A stretch of DNA of 34,785 nucleotides, taken from positions 1 to 34,785 of the forward strand of contig NZ_JBAKFX010000042.1 in NCBI RefSeq assembly GCF_037577855.1, written 5' to 3'. The notes under the pieces were generated by a model. The model was not told the origin of the DNA. It worked only from the letters and a program-made list of their open reading frames with translations, and ran no database searches. The position numbers and the translations under genes were made by a program. The DNA is from Dethiothermospora halolimnae (GTDB taxonomy: Bacteria; Bacillota; Clostridia; Tissierellales; VENL01). Positions 7,250 through 16,229 of the stretch are shown in pieces (within the stretch, counting starts at the first letter, position 1; each line of letters begins with the position of its first letter).

Positions 7250-8044
7250 TTAAAAATTATATACCCTAGTGGGCAATTCTCTATAAGTTAAATCAATACT
7301 TATATCCTTTTCTATATTTACCCCACTTTCTGTAACAATATTCTTAACTGTATGATATGCAAGCTCTGGAAAATTATTATCCTTACTTATATGACCAAGT
7401 AATACACATTCATTATTTCCAGATAATACTTCTGTTATTAGTTGCCCCGCACTTTCATTTGAAAGATGTCCATTATCACTTAGCACTCTCTGTTTTAAAA
7501 ACCATGGATACTTACCCATCTTTAACATTTCAACATCATGGTTCGATTCTATCATTAGCAAATTTGAATTTTTTATTCTACTCTTTATATTATCATCAAC
7601 CCGGCCTGTATCTGTTAGATAGCTTATCTTTCTGTTTTTATGATAAAACGAAAAACCAACAGGCTCATTGGAATCATGGTATATATTAAAGGGCAATACA
7701 GCTAAATCTTTAATTTCAAAACCTTCATTAGTTTTGAATTGTAATATATTTTCCGTTTTTAACTTTCCTAAATCTTCCTTCATTCCGTTCCAAGTATTAG
7801 TATTGGCATATATAGGTATATTGTACCTCCTTGACAATATACCTACTCCCTTAGTGTGATCTTTATGTTCATGGGTAACTAATATATAGTCAATAGTAGA
7901 GGGATCCACATATATTTTTTTAAGTAAATTCTCTACTTTTTTACCACTTAACCCACTATCTATTAATACTTTCACATGGTCCGTTTCTATATACTGGCAG
8001 TTACCACTACTTCCACTTGCCAATGAACAAAATTTTATAGCCAT
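7250..8044 (-). CDS. walJ: WalJ (YycJ) metallo-beta-lactamase-fold hydrolase
   Basis: A 264-residue metallo-beta-lactamase-fold protein with the metal motif VTHEHKDHTKG (HxHxDH) near residues 57-67, an early SSGSSGN segment, a later SYLTDTG and a GHISKDN. WalJ has been linked to coordinating cell division or replication with wall metabolism and is proposed to be a 5'-3' DNA exonuclease; its substrate is not settled. It is cytosolic, with no signal peptide. SD GGAGG lies 6 nt before the ATG. It sits between murA and htrA; in Bacillus walJ follows walI, so here murA has been placed between them. Confidence 0.93.
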   Translation of the reverse strand: MAIKFCSLASGSSGNCQYIETDHVKVLIDSGLSGKKVENLLKKIYVDPSTIDYILVTHEHKDHTKGVGILSRRYNIPIYANTNTWNGMKEDLGKLKTENILQFKTNEGFEIKDLAVLPFNIYHDSNEPVGFSFYHKNRKISYLTDTGRVDDNIKSRIKNSNLLMIESNHDVEMLKMGKYPWFLKQRVLSDNGHLSNESAGQLITEVLSGNNECVLLGHISKDNNFPELAYHTVKNIVTESGVNIEKDISIDLTYRELPTRVYNF

Positions 8045-8113
8045 ATTAATCCTCCATTAACTAGGTCCTTATATTCCAAATAGTAAAGAATATAATCTAC
8101 TGTTGAACCATTA

Positions 8114-9370
8114 TTATTCTTTGACTCTTGTTATTTTAGCTCCTAAATTTAATAATTTGTTTTCTAGATTTGCATATCCCCTATCTATATGATATACATT
8201 GTCAATTTCAGTAATTCCATCTGCCGAAAGGCCAGCTACAACCATAGCAGCTCCTGATCTTAGATCTAAAGCCGATACCCTAGCCCCACTTAATCTTTCT
8301 ATTCCCTTTATAACCGCAGTTCTCCCGTCAACTTTTATATTGGCACCCATTCTTTTTAATTCATCCACATATTTAAATCTACCATCAAAAATACTTTCTG
8401 TAACAATACTTGTCCCCTCTGCACTTGATAATAATACACTCATTGGTTGCTGTAAATCTGTGGGGAACCCTGGGTAGGTTAAGGTTTTAACGTTAACACC
8501 CTTAAGTCTATCATCTGCAGTTACTCTAATAGAATCCCCATATTCTTCAACTTCAACATTCATTTCCCTTAATTTGGCAGTTACAGATTCTAAATGGGTT
8601 GGAATAACATTATTTATTATAATATCTCCACCTGTAATAGCCGCCGCCATCATATAGGTTCCTGCCTCTATTTGGTCTGGAATAACACTATAGGTACATC
8701 CATGTAATCCATTAACCCCATTTATTTTTATAACATCTGTACCTGCCCCTCTTATATTAGCACCCATTGCATTTAAGATATTTGCAACATCTACTATATG
8801 GGGCTCCTTAGCAGCATTTTCTATGGTAGTCTTTCCTTCTGCTAAAACTGCTGCAAGCATTATATTAATAGTTGCCCCTACACTTACAACATCTAGATAT
8901 ATTTTGTTGCCTATAAGTCTATCTGCTTCGCATTTTATTATACCATGGTCTATTTCCACTGTAGCACCTAAGGCTTCAAATCCCTTTATATGCTGATCTA
9001 TAGGTCTTGACCCTATATTACATCCTCCTGGATACATAACTTCCGCTTTTCCAAATCTTCCAAGACCTGCTCCCAATGTATAGTATGAAGCTCTAAATTT
9101 CTGGGCAAGCTCATTTTCTACAATACAATTATCTATACCAGTTGTATCAACCCTCATAGTTCCTTTATCATCTAATGTAGCCTTAGCTCCTAGTTGTTCT
9201 AATATATCCCTATAATAAAATACATCCCTAATAAGGGGAAGATTTTCAACTGTACATTTATCACCTGCAAGTATTGTGGTCGCTATAATGGGCAGTGCCG
9301 CATTCTTAAAACCACTAACATCTACTTTTCCTTTTAGTCTGGCTCCACCTTCTATTACTAATTTTTCCAT
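8114..9370 (-). CDS. murA: UDP-N-acetylglucosamine 1-carboxyvinyltransferase MurA
   Basis: MurA transfers enolpyruvate from PEP to UDP-GlcNAc, the first committed step of peptidoglycan synthesis, in the cytosol. SGFKNAALPI holds the substrate-binding Lys-Asn pair. PGGCNIGSRP holds the catalytic Cys (about 117), the residue attacked by fosfomycin. The start at 9370 (418 aa) fits the family length and the conserved MEKLVIEGG beginning. The in-frame ATG at 9421 lies only about 9 nt from the predicted transcription start and is unlikely. The SD (GAGGTGAAG) is about 24 nt from ATG 9370, with a 14-nt hairpin between them. The gene has its own promoter after the walI terminator and leads walJ-htrA. 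Confidence 0.94.
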   Translation of the reverse strand: MEKLVIEGGARLKGKVDVSGFKNAALPIIATTILAGDKCTVENLPLIRDVFYYRDILEQLGAKATLDDKGTMRVDTTGIDNCIVENELAQKFRASYYTLGAGLGRFGKAEVMYPGGCNIGSRPIDQHIKGFEALGATVEIDHGIIKCEADRLIGNKIYLDVVSVGATINIMLAAVLAEGKTTIENAAKEPHIVDVANILNAMGANIRGAGTDVIKINGVNGLHGCTYSVIPDQIEAGTYMMAAAITGGDIIINNVIPTHLESVTAKLREMNVEVEEYGDSIRVTADDRLKGVNVKTLTYPGFPTDLQQPMSVLLSSAEGTSIVTESIFDGRFKYVDELKRMGANIKVDGRTAVIKGIERLSGARVSALDLRSGAAMVVAGLSADGITEIDNVYHIDRGYANLENKLLNLGAKITRVKE

Positions 9371-9435
9371 AGTATTACTGACATAAGTCAGCAACTTCAC
9401 CTCACCTTCAATTTTAATCATTCACTTCTATTAAC

Positions 9436-9463
9436 ATTATATAAAATATTCATATGTTTTCAA
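9436..9463 (-). promoter_or_regulatory. Promoter of murA-walJ-htrA
   Basis: Minus-strand TTGAAA and a perfect TATAAT are separated by 16 bp, just downstream of the walI terminator. Predicted transcription starts near 9429, which supports translation from ATG 9370 rather than 9421. Confidence 0.65.
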
Positions 9464-9545
9464 TAACTATTTAGCTTAATAAGTCCTTGTTTGTATATTA
9501 ACAAGTTAATAATATAATCGCAAGTCTAAACCCCTATCTTATTTT

Positions 9546-9599
9546 CCATAAAAAAAGTAGAAGAAGTCATAATTATAACTTCTTCTACTTTTTTTATGG
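9546..9599 (-). terminator. Strong terminator closing the wal operon
   Basis: A perfect 22-bp stem (CCATAAAAAAAGTAGAAGAAGT and its complement) has a 10-nt loop and T-rich arms on both strands. It begins 8 nt after the walI stop and separates wal from murA. Confidence 0.85.
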
Positions 9600-9607
9600 A
9601 AATCCTT

Positions 9608-10456
9608 TTATTTATTTTCATATTGGTCTAAAAATTCTTTAGTTCCGTCCTTAAATTTAATCCTCCATGCTGGCCCACTTGTTATTTTTATGGGATTTCG
9701 AGGATTCTTATAAGAAAGTTCCTCTGGAAGGTAGTAACATAAATCTATGTCTGTTATTATTTTATTGTAATGTTCTTGTTTTGATAATAATCTAAGTAAT
9801 GCATCAGATGGGTCTATTATGGAAAACTTTCTATCACTCTCTTCTATAGACTTAACCCAGTGCCTTTTAAATTTTTTAATACCAAATTTATTTATTTCAA
9901 AGGTCATATTGGTCCTTTCCACAAATCTATTATCATATACCTTCGTATACTTTAATACATAAACTTCATCATCATAGTTATATTTATAATAATCTAATTT
10001 AAAGTCGTCTGTTCTAAAACCTTTATTTTTTAAAAACTTTGTAACTATCTCTTCTAATTTATCCTTTGTTAATGTGTCATATTTCTTGATATCAGAGTGA
10101 CTTTCATAAAATAAAGTTTTATTATCCGGGGATAACCTTAAGACTTCCTTTTCATTTCTAAACTGTATATTGTCCCCTATGCTTTCTTTTATATATTCCC
10201 CTAAAAATTTTTTAGCTATATCCTTAGGATTATATACATCATATTTAAGATCTATCATTGGCAATGGTGGAATGTCTGATGGTATTTCTGTCTGTATTAT
10301 TATCCCTTTATCATTTAACTCTTTCTTTATTTCTGATATAAACTGTTCCTTCGACATACCTTTAACTTCCCTATTATCTATTAAAACATATCCTAATATT
10401 AAGTTAGTTATCAAAAATGCCACTATTAATACACTTTTTGCCTTTGCCCAATCCAT
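9608..10456 (-). CDS. walI: WalI (YycI)-type regulator of the WalRK two-component system
   Basis: The 282-aa protein begins DWAKAKSVLIVAFLITNLILG, a single N-terminal membrane anchor, followed by an extracellular YycI domain. In Bacillus, WalI and WalH contact the membrane part of the sensor kinase WalK and restrain it. Its ATG overlaps the walH stop (TAATG), indicating translational coupling and equal dosage with WalH. It is the last gene of the wal operon, and the strong hairpin at 9546-9599 follows. Sequence conservation is modest, so the name rests on topology, length and position together. Confidence 0.88.
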   Translation of the reverse strand: MDWAKAKSVLIVAFLITNLILGYVLIDNREVKGMSKEQFISEIKKELNDKGIIIQTEIPSDIPPLPMIDLKYDVYNPKDIAKKFLGEYIKESIGDNIQFRNEKEVLRLSPDNKTLFYESHSDIKKYDTLTKDKLEEIVTKFLKNKGFRTDDFKLDYYKYNYDDEVYVLKYTKVYDNRFVERTNMTFEINKFGIKKFKRHWVKSIEESDRKFSIIDPSDALLRLLSKQEHYNKIITDIDLCYYLPEELSYKNPRNPIKITSGPAWRIKFKDGTKEFLDQYENK

Positions 10457-11904
10457 TATTCCACACCATCCATTTTATCATACCCTATTCTTTCACCTGT
10501 GTATATATCAAAAATATAGTCCCTATCATTTATAGAAATAATCCAAGCTACTTTAAGATTTTCATAGGATTTCTCAGTATATGGATCATAATAAACAAGT
10601 GAAATATCATTTATAGATGATAGAATCTTTCCTGTTATTTGGTCTCTATTTAAGTCCTCCATATTTATTTCATTCTCAGTTGCATAATCCTTTAATATAT
10701 AGTTAAAGTTATTTTTGTTATTTAAAATATCAAAGGGTATAACCACAGTTTCTGACTGGTCATTGGTTTCTTTAGGTAACTCCATCTTCCTTCTAACAAA
10801 TCTTTTATAATAGGTTACATTTTCATTAAAAACATCTATCTCCAATGGAGCACTGGAAATTTTCTCATTAAATTTAACCGGTAATCCTTTAATATTATAT
10901 TCAAAAAGAAATTTATACCCTTGATTTCTGTCAACTTCTATCTCTTCTATGGAAGATAAATAAACATTTTGGGGAAAGCCCATATGATTTGATATAAACC
11001 TAAGAGCACTATTAAAACTTTTATATAAATCCCTCTCTATTACCGTATCATCTAAGGAATTGAAGTATTCTAATACTCCGTTATTATATATTTTTAATGT
11101 TTTTCCCTTATGGAGAAATATAATAGTACCATTATCCTCTTCTATTTTTCTAATATAATCTAATTCTCTATCATAAAACTTCCTTGCTATATTATTTACT
11201 TCTTCACTCTCTCTATTATCAATCTCATTTTCAACTATTACCTTTTCTACCTTGTATTTATTCTGTAAAAGAACATATTCATCACTATCATAATTCATAC
11301 TCCGAAGGGATGTATATCTCTTATAATCCTCTTCTCTAATAAGGGACACTATTTTTCGTAAATCTCTGACCTCTATATTAGATCCTTTTATTTTTAAGTG
11401 TTTTTTCCCATCACTAAATACTGCATAATTTATATTTTGTAAGCTAATGTGTATACTCTTAACTCTAGATAATTGATTGTACACTTTTCTGGGTATATTG
11501 GTATTTATAATTTTAGATATCAAATATAAATCTAAGTTATTGTCAAAATAGTAATCTAAAGATATGTTGTTTTGACTTTCAAGAAATTCTTCATCGTTCA
11601 TTATTTCTAAAGATATTTCACCATTAAATAATTCTTTAAGAAAAGATGTTCCTATTTCCCATAGACCGTAATCTTTCCCTGAATAGAGTACAGTATGATT
11701 GGCATCACTTCCTCCAAAGTTTAATAAATACTTTTTAGGAGAAACTATTTCTTTTAAATTATAGCTCTTTTCGGCAACGGTGTCTTCTTTACTAAACATT
11801 GGAACTAGGGAGCTGGGAACTTTTATCCATATCTCATTGGTTAAGATTATACTTGTTATAAACAAAACCACCAGCAATAGAGTCTTTATTTTTTCTCTAT
11901 TCAT
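10456..11904 (-). CDS. walH: WalH (YycH)-type regulator of the WalRK two-component system
   Basis: A 482-residue protein with a single N-terminal membrane helix (about residues 7-24, TLLLVVLFITSIILTNEIW) and a large extracytoplasmic YycH-like region. WalH and WalI together modulate WalK in the membrane. GGAGATG precedes the ATG by 8 nt. It overlaps walI as TAATG and follows the secreted 201-aa protein by 31 nt. The length is a little above that of Bacillus YycH (about 455). Assignment is from membrane topology, the signature order with walI and the wal context. Confidence 0.87.
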   Translation of the reverse strand: MNREKIKTLLLVVLFITSIILTNEIWIKVPSSLVPMFSKEDTVAEKSYNLKEIVSPKKYLLNFGGSDANHTVLYSGKDYGLWEIGTSFLKELFNGEISLEIMNDEEFLESQNNISLDYYFDNNLDLYLISKIINTNIPRKVYNQLSRVKSIHISLQNINYAVFSDGKKHLKIKGSNIEVRDLRKIVSLIREEDYKRYTSLRSMNYDSDEYVLLQNKYKVEKVIVENEIDNRESEEVNNIARKFYDRELDYIRKIEEDNGTIIFLHKGKTLKIYNNGVLEYFNSLDDTVIERDLYKSFNSALRFISNHMGFPQNVYLSSIEEIEVDRNQGYKFLFEYNIKGLPVKFNEKISSAPLEIDVFNENVTYYKRFVRRKMELPKETNDQSETVVIPFDILNNKNNFNYILKDYATENEINMEDLNRDQITGKILSSINDISLVYYDPYTEKSYENLKVAWIISINDRDYIFDIYTGERIGYDKMDGVE

Positions 11905-11935
11905 ATATTATCATCTCCAAAATCTATTGCTAGTA

Positions 11936-12541
11936 TCACTGATGACTATCGTCATTATCCACAGTATCCTCTAAAGGGTTCTCTGTATTTTCTTCATTCT
12001 GGGAATTATTCTCTAGCTCTCTAGAGTTAATAACTTCTTTTATAGTATCTGAATAGTTTATATTATTTGCCTTTTCTGTGGCTTCAGATATATCTTTAAC
12101 ATAAACGTATCTAGTTTTAACATCATCGCTATTTTCTAAAAACACTTCTATTTTATTAATTCCAAGTTTTAAATCTACTAACTCAGCAAAACTTTCTAAT
12201 ATCCCAACTTCAACTCCCTCTTCATAAGTTAAAGTAAAGTCATCATCCTCTGGCAAGTTGTCAAAATCAAAATCGTTATCAGCAATATTAGTTGAAGAAT
12301 AAACATTTATAATAACTTTGCTACCTTCACTAGCTTCTCCAGTTAGTAGTATAGTTTTATCAAATGTAACTGTTTCATCCTCTGGTTTTAATAATTTAAG
12401 TGCCTTGTTTTCTTTATTTCTACTTATAAAGCTAATATAACTATCTGAGTAGTTATAGTTGCCCTTAGCACTATATACCACAGTTCCAGAAGTACCTACA
12501 ATAGCAAGTACTAATGCAGCTGATAATATCTTTTTAACCAT
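11936..12541 (-). CDS. Secreted or surface protein of unknown function in the wal cluster, 201 aa
   Basis: It has a clear Sec signal peptide (VKKILSAALVLAIVGTSGTVVYSA, cleavage near residue 25) and no lipobox Cys. The middle (about 55-150) contains KTILLTGEASEGSKVIINVYS and a later LGINKIEVFLENS, which resembles a bacterial Ig-like beta domain. The tail is very acidic and rich in Asn/Glu. SD AAGGAGG is 7 nt before the ATG. It lies between walK and walH, where Bacillus has no gene, and is preceded by a sequence matching the WalR-box consensus. It could be an extra input or output of the WalRK pathway; that is inference. Confidence 0.75.
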   Translation of the reverse strand: MVKKILSAALVLAIVGTSGTVVYSAKGNYNYSDSYISFISRNKENKALKLLKPEDETVTFDKTILLTGEASEGSKVIINVYSSTNIADNDFDFDNLPEDDDFTLTYEEGVEVGILESFAELVDLKLGINKIEVFLENSDDVKTRYVYVKDISEATEKANNINYSDTIKEVINSRELENNSQNEENTENPLEDTVDNDDSHQ

Positions 12542-12574
12542 AGATATTCCTCCTTAGGTCATTCTACTATTACA

Positions 12575-12613
12575 TTTATAATTATATAATAATATTATTA
12601 CAGACATATTACA
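12575..12613 (-). promoter_or_regulatory. WalR-box and promoter before the 201-aa secreted-protein gene
   Basis: On the minus strand TGTAAT-ATGTC-TGTAAT fits the published WalR consensus TGTWAH-N5-TGTWAH without mismatch (12597-12613). The second half-site sits where a -35 box would be, 16 bp before TATAAA (12575-12580). An overlapping TATAAT lies slightly closer. This looks like an activator-dependent promoter internal to the wal cluster. Confidence 0.6.
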
Positions 12614-12641
12614 GCTGAATTAAGATAAAATTACATGACAA

Positions 12642-14441
12642 TTACTCTATTGGTAAAATTATATCCACTTGTGTTCCCTTATTATATTTACTGTTTATAA
12701 CTATTTTCCCTCCATGGTATTCTATTATTTGTTTAGCTATTGATAAACCAAGACCTGTTCCCCCTAAATCTCTAGACCTGGCCTTATCAACCCTATAAAA
12801 CCGTTCAAATATCCTATCTAAGTCTTCCTTAGGTATTCCTATACCATTGTCCTTTACGGTTATAATTACATCATCTTCTTCCAGTCTTGATTTTATATTT
12901 ATATTTCCTCCCTCCGGTGTGTATTTCATAGCATTACTTACCACATTAAGTATTACCTGTTCAATTTTATCCTTATCTACAGTGATATTTAGTCTATCAT
13001 TTTCTGTTTTTAGATTTAGTTTCTGCTTCTTATCCTTTGCTGATATTTCCATCTTCATATATATGTCATTAAGTAATTTATTTACATCCACCGATGTTTT
13101 ATTCCACTTAGTTTGTTTATAATCTAAGTTAGATAATTGTAATAAATCCCTTACAATTCTGGCCATTCTATCACACTCACCGTTCATTACGTCAAGAAAT
13201 TGACATGATAATTCCTTACTTTCTATTCCTCCATCTAGTAAAGTTTCTGTATAACTCTTAATAGTTGTTATAGGAGTTTTTAATTCGTGGGACACATTGG
13301 CAACAAACTCTCTTCTCATATTTTCTAGCTTTTGTTGTTCTGTTACATCCTGTAGTACAAGGATTAGTCCCCCCACTTCATTTTTATCATTTTTATATGG
13401 GGCATACTTAACCCTATAAACAGAAGAATCAATTTCCAATACATTGTTCTCTTCTAAGTTATCATTGTCCTTTATCTTTTCAAGTAATAAATCTCCATTA
13501 TATTTTTTAAATAAATCATAACAGTTTATATCATTAATACTTTCCCCTTCTATGTTTAGTGCCTTTAGGGCTATGGGGTTTGCATGGATTATATTTCCAT
13601 CTGTGTCCACAGCTATGACTCCGTCTGCCATATAGGTAAATATAGTATCTAATTTACTTTTTTCCCTATGAACCTCTGATATTGTTTTTTTAAGCTTTGT
13701 AGTTAGGTAATTAAACATACTAGCTAATTGCCCTATTTCATCATCGGATTTAACCTCAACAAATTGGTTAAAGTCTCCCTTAGCCATTTTCTCAGCCTTA
13801 ACAGTAACATCATTAATAGGTCCTGTAATGCTTCTAGCTATAAAAAAACCTAAAAATACTGTTATAAATAAAGCCAAAATTGTGGCTTGCGTTAATATTT
13901 TTTTTGCATATTCAATGGTGGCATACATATCTCCCAAATCAGATGTTATATATATTATTCCCTTTACCTCGCCCATATTATTTTCAATAGGGTAGGCTAA
14001 ATGCTTTACAATTATTCCTTTACCCTCTTCGTCTTCATATTCATTTTCACGTTTTAGCCCCTTTAAGGCTTGCAATATAAGTTCTGACTTTAATATTTTA
14101 TATTCTGCTACACTTTTTCCTATCACTTCTTTATTTCCCGTTGTGGTGGCAACAATTCTAGGAACATCAGAATTATATATTGTATATATGGTTTCTGAAT
14201 ATCCCAGTGGTTGTCTGTTTAAATCCTGCTGTATTTCTTTACTAAATTTTGACCAATTATCCTTTGCGATGGCAGTAGATGTGTTTCTAAAATCCTCTAC
14301 ATATTTTTCTAGATTACTGGAAACCTTCTGTTTCTCATTTTCTTCTAAATTTTTTACTATAAATACTCCAACTATTGACATCGCAATAAAAACTAATAAA
14401 AAATAAACCGTGATAAACTTCCACCTCATGCTTTTAAACAT
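12642..14441 (-). CDS. walK: WalK sensor histidine kinase
   Basis: WalK phosphorylates WalR in response to cell-wall state. Order in the 599 residues: TM helix about 8-30, extracellular sensor about 31-182, TM helix about 183-203, HAMP about 203-255, PAS about 262-370, HisKA with phospho-acceptor His385 (VSHELKTPITT), and HATPase_c with N box (NVVSNAMKYTPEGG), G1 (DNGIGI), F box and G2 (GGTGLGLSIAKQ). This is the complete WalK architecture of low-GC Gram-positives. The ATG follows GGAGG and is only 3 nt after the walR stop, so the two are co-translated. Confidence 0.97.
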   Translation of the reverse strand: MFKSMRWKFITVYFLLVFIAMSIVGVFIVKNLEENEKQKVSSNLEKYVEDFRNTSTAIAKDNWSKFSKEIQQDLNRQPLGYSETIYTIYNSDVPRIVATTTGNKEVIGKSVAEYKILKSELILQALKGLKRENEYEDEEGKGIIVKHLAYPIENNMGEVKGIIYITSDLGDMYATIEYAKKILTQATILALFITVFLGFFIARSITGPINDVTVKAEKMAKGDFNQFVEVKSDDEIGQLASMFNYLTTKLKKTISEVHREKSKLDTIFTYMADGVIAVDTDGNIIHANPIALKALNIEGESINDINCYDLFKKYNGDLLLEKIKDNDNLEENNVLEIDSSVYRVKYAPYKNDKNEVGGLILVLQDVTEQQKLENMRREFVANVSHELKTPITTIKSYTETLLDGGIESKELSCQFLDVMNGECDRMARIVRDLLQLSNLDYKQTKWNKTSVDVNKLLNDIYMKMEISAKDKKQKLNLKTENDRLNITVDKDKIEQVILNVVSNAMKYTPEGGNINIKSRLEEDDVIITVKDNGIGIPKEDLDRIFERFYRVDKARSRDLGGTGLGLSIAKQIIEYHGGKIVINSKYNKGTQVDIILPIE

Positions 14442-14444
14442 CTA

Positions 14445-15134
14445 CTATAGCCTCCTGAAATAGTATCCCACACCTCGTTTAGTGAGGACATATTTATACC
14501 CCTTAGTTTTATCTTCTATTTTTTCCCTTAATCTTCTTACTGTAACATCAACTGTTCTTATATCTCCATAATACTCATATCCCCAAACTTCTTCAAGTAA
14601 TTTCTCTCTTGAAAAAACCTGCTCCGCTTTAGAAGCTAAGAATTTAAGAAGCTCAAATTCCCTAAGGGTTAATCCTATAACCTCATCATTTTTTCTAACT
14701 TCATATTTATTTAAATCTATTTCTAACTCTCCAGAGGTAATTAAATTCCCTTGATTATTATCGGTGGAGACATCAGACCTTCTTATATTTGCCTTAACTC
14801 TAGCCATAAGTTCCCTCATACTAAAGGGTTTTGTTATATAATCATCGGCTCCAAGCTCTAACCCTAAAACTTTATCCACCTCTTCCTCCTTTGCAGTTAG
14901 CATAAGAATTGGTACATCTAGTTTCATTCTTATTTCTTTGAGAACTTGAAAACCATCTTTTTTAGGTAACATTACATCTAGCAATATTAGATCCGGTTTA
15001 TCACTTAATCCCTTTTTTACTGCCTCTTCTCCATTATAGGCCACTATGGCCTCATATCCCTCTTTCTCAAGATTAAATTTAACTATATCCGCAATAGGCT
15101 TCTCATCATCTACAACTAATATCCTTTTATTCAA
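14445..15134 (-). CDS. walR: WalR response regulator (OmpR/PhoB type)
   Basis: An essential regulator of peptidoglycan hydrolases and wall homeostasis in Firmicutes. The 229 residues contain a receiver domain with acidic pocket DD (9-10), phospho-acceptor Asp53 (LILLDVMLP), Thr (MLTAKEE) and Lys (DDYITKPF). A winged-helix DNA-binding domain occupies about 130-229 (LTLREFELLKFLAS, TVDVTVRRLREKIE). The start is TTG at 15134, preceded by GAGGTG at 7 nt. It is the first gene of the wal operon. Its predicted targets include the two WalR-like sites reported in this window. Confidence 0.97.
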   Translation of the reverse strand: MNKRILVVDDEKPIADIVKFNLEKEGYEAIVAYNGEEAVKKGLSDKPDLILLDVMLPKKDGFQVLKEIRMKLDVPILMLTAKEEEVDKVLGLELGADDYITKPFSMRELMARVKANIRRSDVSTDNNQGNLITSGELEIDLNKYEVRKNDEVIGLTLREFELLKFLASKAEQVFSREKLLEEVWGYEYYGDIRTVDVTVRRLREKIEDKTKGYKYVLTKRGVGYYFRRL

Positions 15135-15250
15135 TATTATTCACCTCATCAATCCATGTTCTCAATCTCTTAAACGCGTACTCTTATCTTATTATTCTAT
15201 ATACTCTAGAATATTTCCTTCTTTAAATTTCTACTTTCTATTTATCCTAC

Positions 15251-15280
15251 AATAAAGTAGACTTATAAGTCTACTTTATT
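15251..15280. terminator. Perfect 30-nt palindrome at the end of the gluzincin gene
   Basis: AATAAAGTAGACTTA and its exact complement form a 30-nt palindrome that contains the stop codon of the gene ending at 15276. A T-rich tract follows on the plus strand. It probably ends transcription of the peptidase gene before walR. Confidence 0.65.
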
Positions 15281-16091
15281 GTTTTTCTATATCATATAAA
15301 TCAATTTTTAAAACAGCTTTAGTAGTATTTTTTATATTTTCACCTTTACCTAAATTATCTAATATCATATTTAGTTTATCTATTCCCCATTTATCTGATA
15401 TAGCTTTAACAATTTCAAAGGACTTTCTATAGGATACCCTTTGATCTATATTATGAAAATTATTATTTAATTCTTTTATTGTAATATCTCCTTGTTCTGT
15501 CATGCCACCGTTCCACTCAAATCCTGTGGTCAGATATTCAGTATACAGTGCCATTCCTTCTGTAAGCCATATGGGGTAGTTACCATTGGTTTTTTCATCA
15601 ATTATTAAGTGGACAAATTCATGGACAATAGGTCCCTTTATTTCATATATACTTTTATATTCTTCCTTATTTTTTATCCACTTTTCAGGTGAGAGTATAT
15701 TAATAATGCCACCATAATATACCCCAAGGGGAGGTATGCCCTTTTTTAATCTGGTATTTTTAAGAAGTTTATCTCCATCACTATATATTATAATATTTAT
15801 CTTTTTTTTACTGTCATAGTTAAACATTTTACTTATTTTATTATAGTATTTTTCATTGATATCCCTTGTTAAAATAGCATTATCCCTATTTCCCTTTTCA
15901 TATTTTATAATAAGCCTATCTGTCTCTAATGTTTCATAATCCTTTACTGACCTAATAATTCTTTTCTTTTCAATAAATTTAACTAGTGAATGAAAAGGAT
16001 TGCTTAAAGTTGGTAGCACTATTAAAAACATAAATAATAAAGCCATTAAAATGGCAACTGACTTTTTATCGGGTTTTAAGTTTTTTTTCAT
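15276..16091 (-). CDS. Membrane-anchored peptidase MA-like zinc metallohydrolase
   Basis: Residues about 12-32 (SVAILMALLFMFLIVLPTLS) form an uncleaved signal anchor, so the 271-aa protein faces the cell exterior. The zinc motif HEFVH near residue 164, with a downstream Glu in WLTEGMALYTEY, is the HExxH...E gluzincin pattern of the peptidase MA family. The natural substrate is not known. SD GGGGG is 8 nt before the ATG. It lies just upstream of walR on the same strand and is divergent from the subtilisin-like gene. Housekeeping envelope proteolysis is an inference. Confidence 0.82.
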   Translation of the reverse strand: MKKNLKPDKKSVAILMALLFMFLIVLPTLSNPFHSLVKFIEKKRIIRSVKDYETLETDRLIIKYEKGNRDNAILTRDINEKYYNKISKMFNYDSKKKINIIIYSDGDKLLKNTRLKKGIPPLGVYYGGIINILSPEKWIKNKEEYKSIYEIKGPIVHEFVHLIIDEKTNGNYPIWLTEGMALYTEYLTTGFEWNGGMTEQGDITIKELNNNFHNIDQRVSYRKSFEIVKAISDKWGIDKLNMILDNLGKGENIKNTTKAVLKIDLYDIEKQ

Positions 16092-16229
16092 AAATTATTC
16101 CCCCTTTCTAATTTATGTATATGAGGGAACATAAATATTATAACACGATATTATGTAAACTTCATTGGTAATTTTTTATTCACCTTTCTTATATTAATTG
16201 CATAAATTGAAGCAGAGGAAGGTGATGTT

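Noticed and set aside
11955..11963. Isolated TTATCCACA DnaA box inside the 201-aa gene
   Set aside because: A lone perfect 9-mer in a coding sequence; unlike 27245-27350 it has no neighbours.
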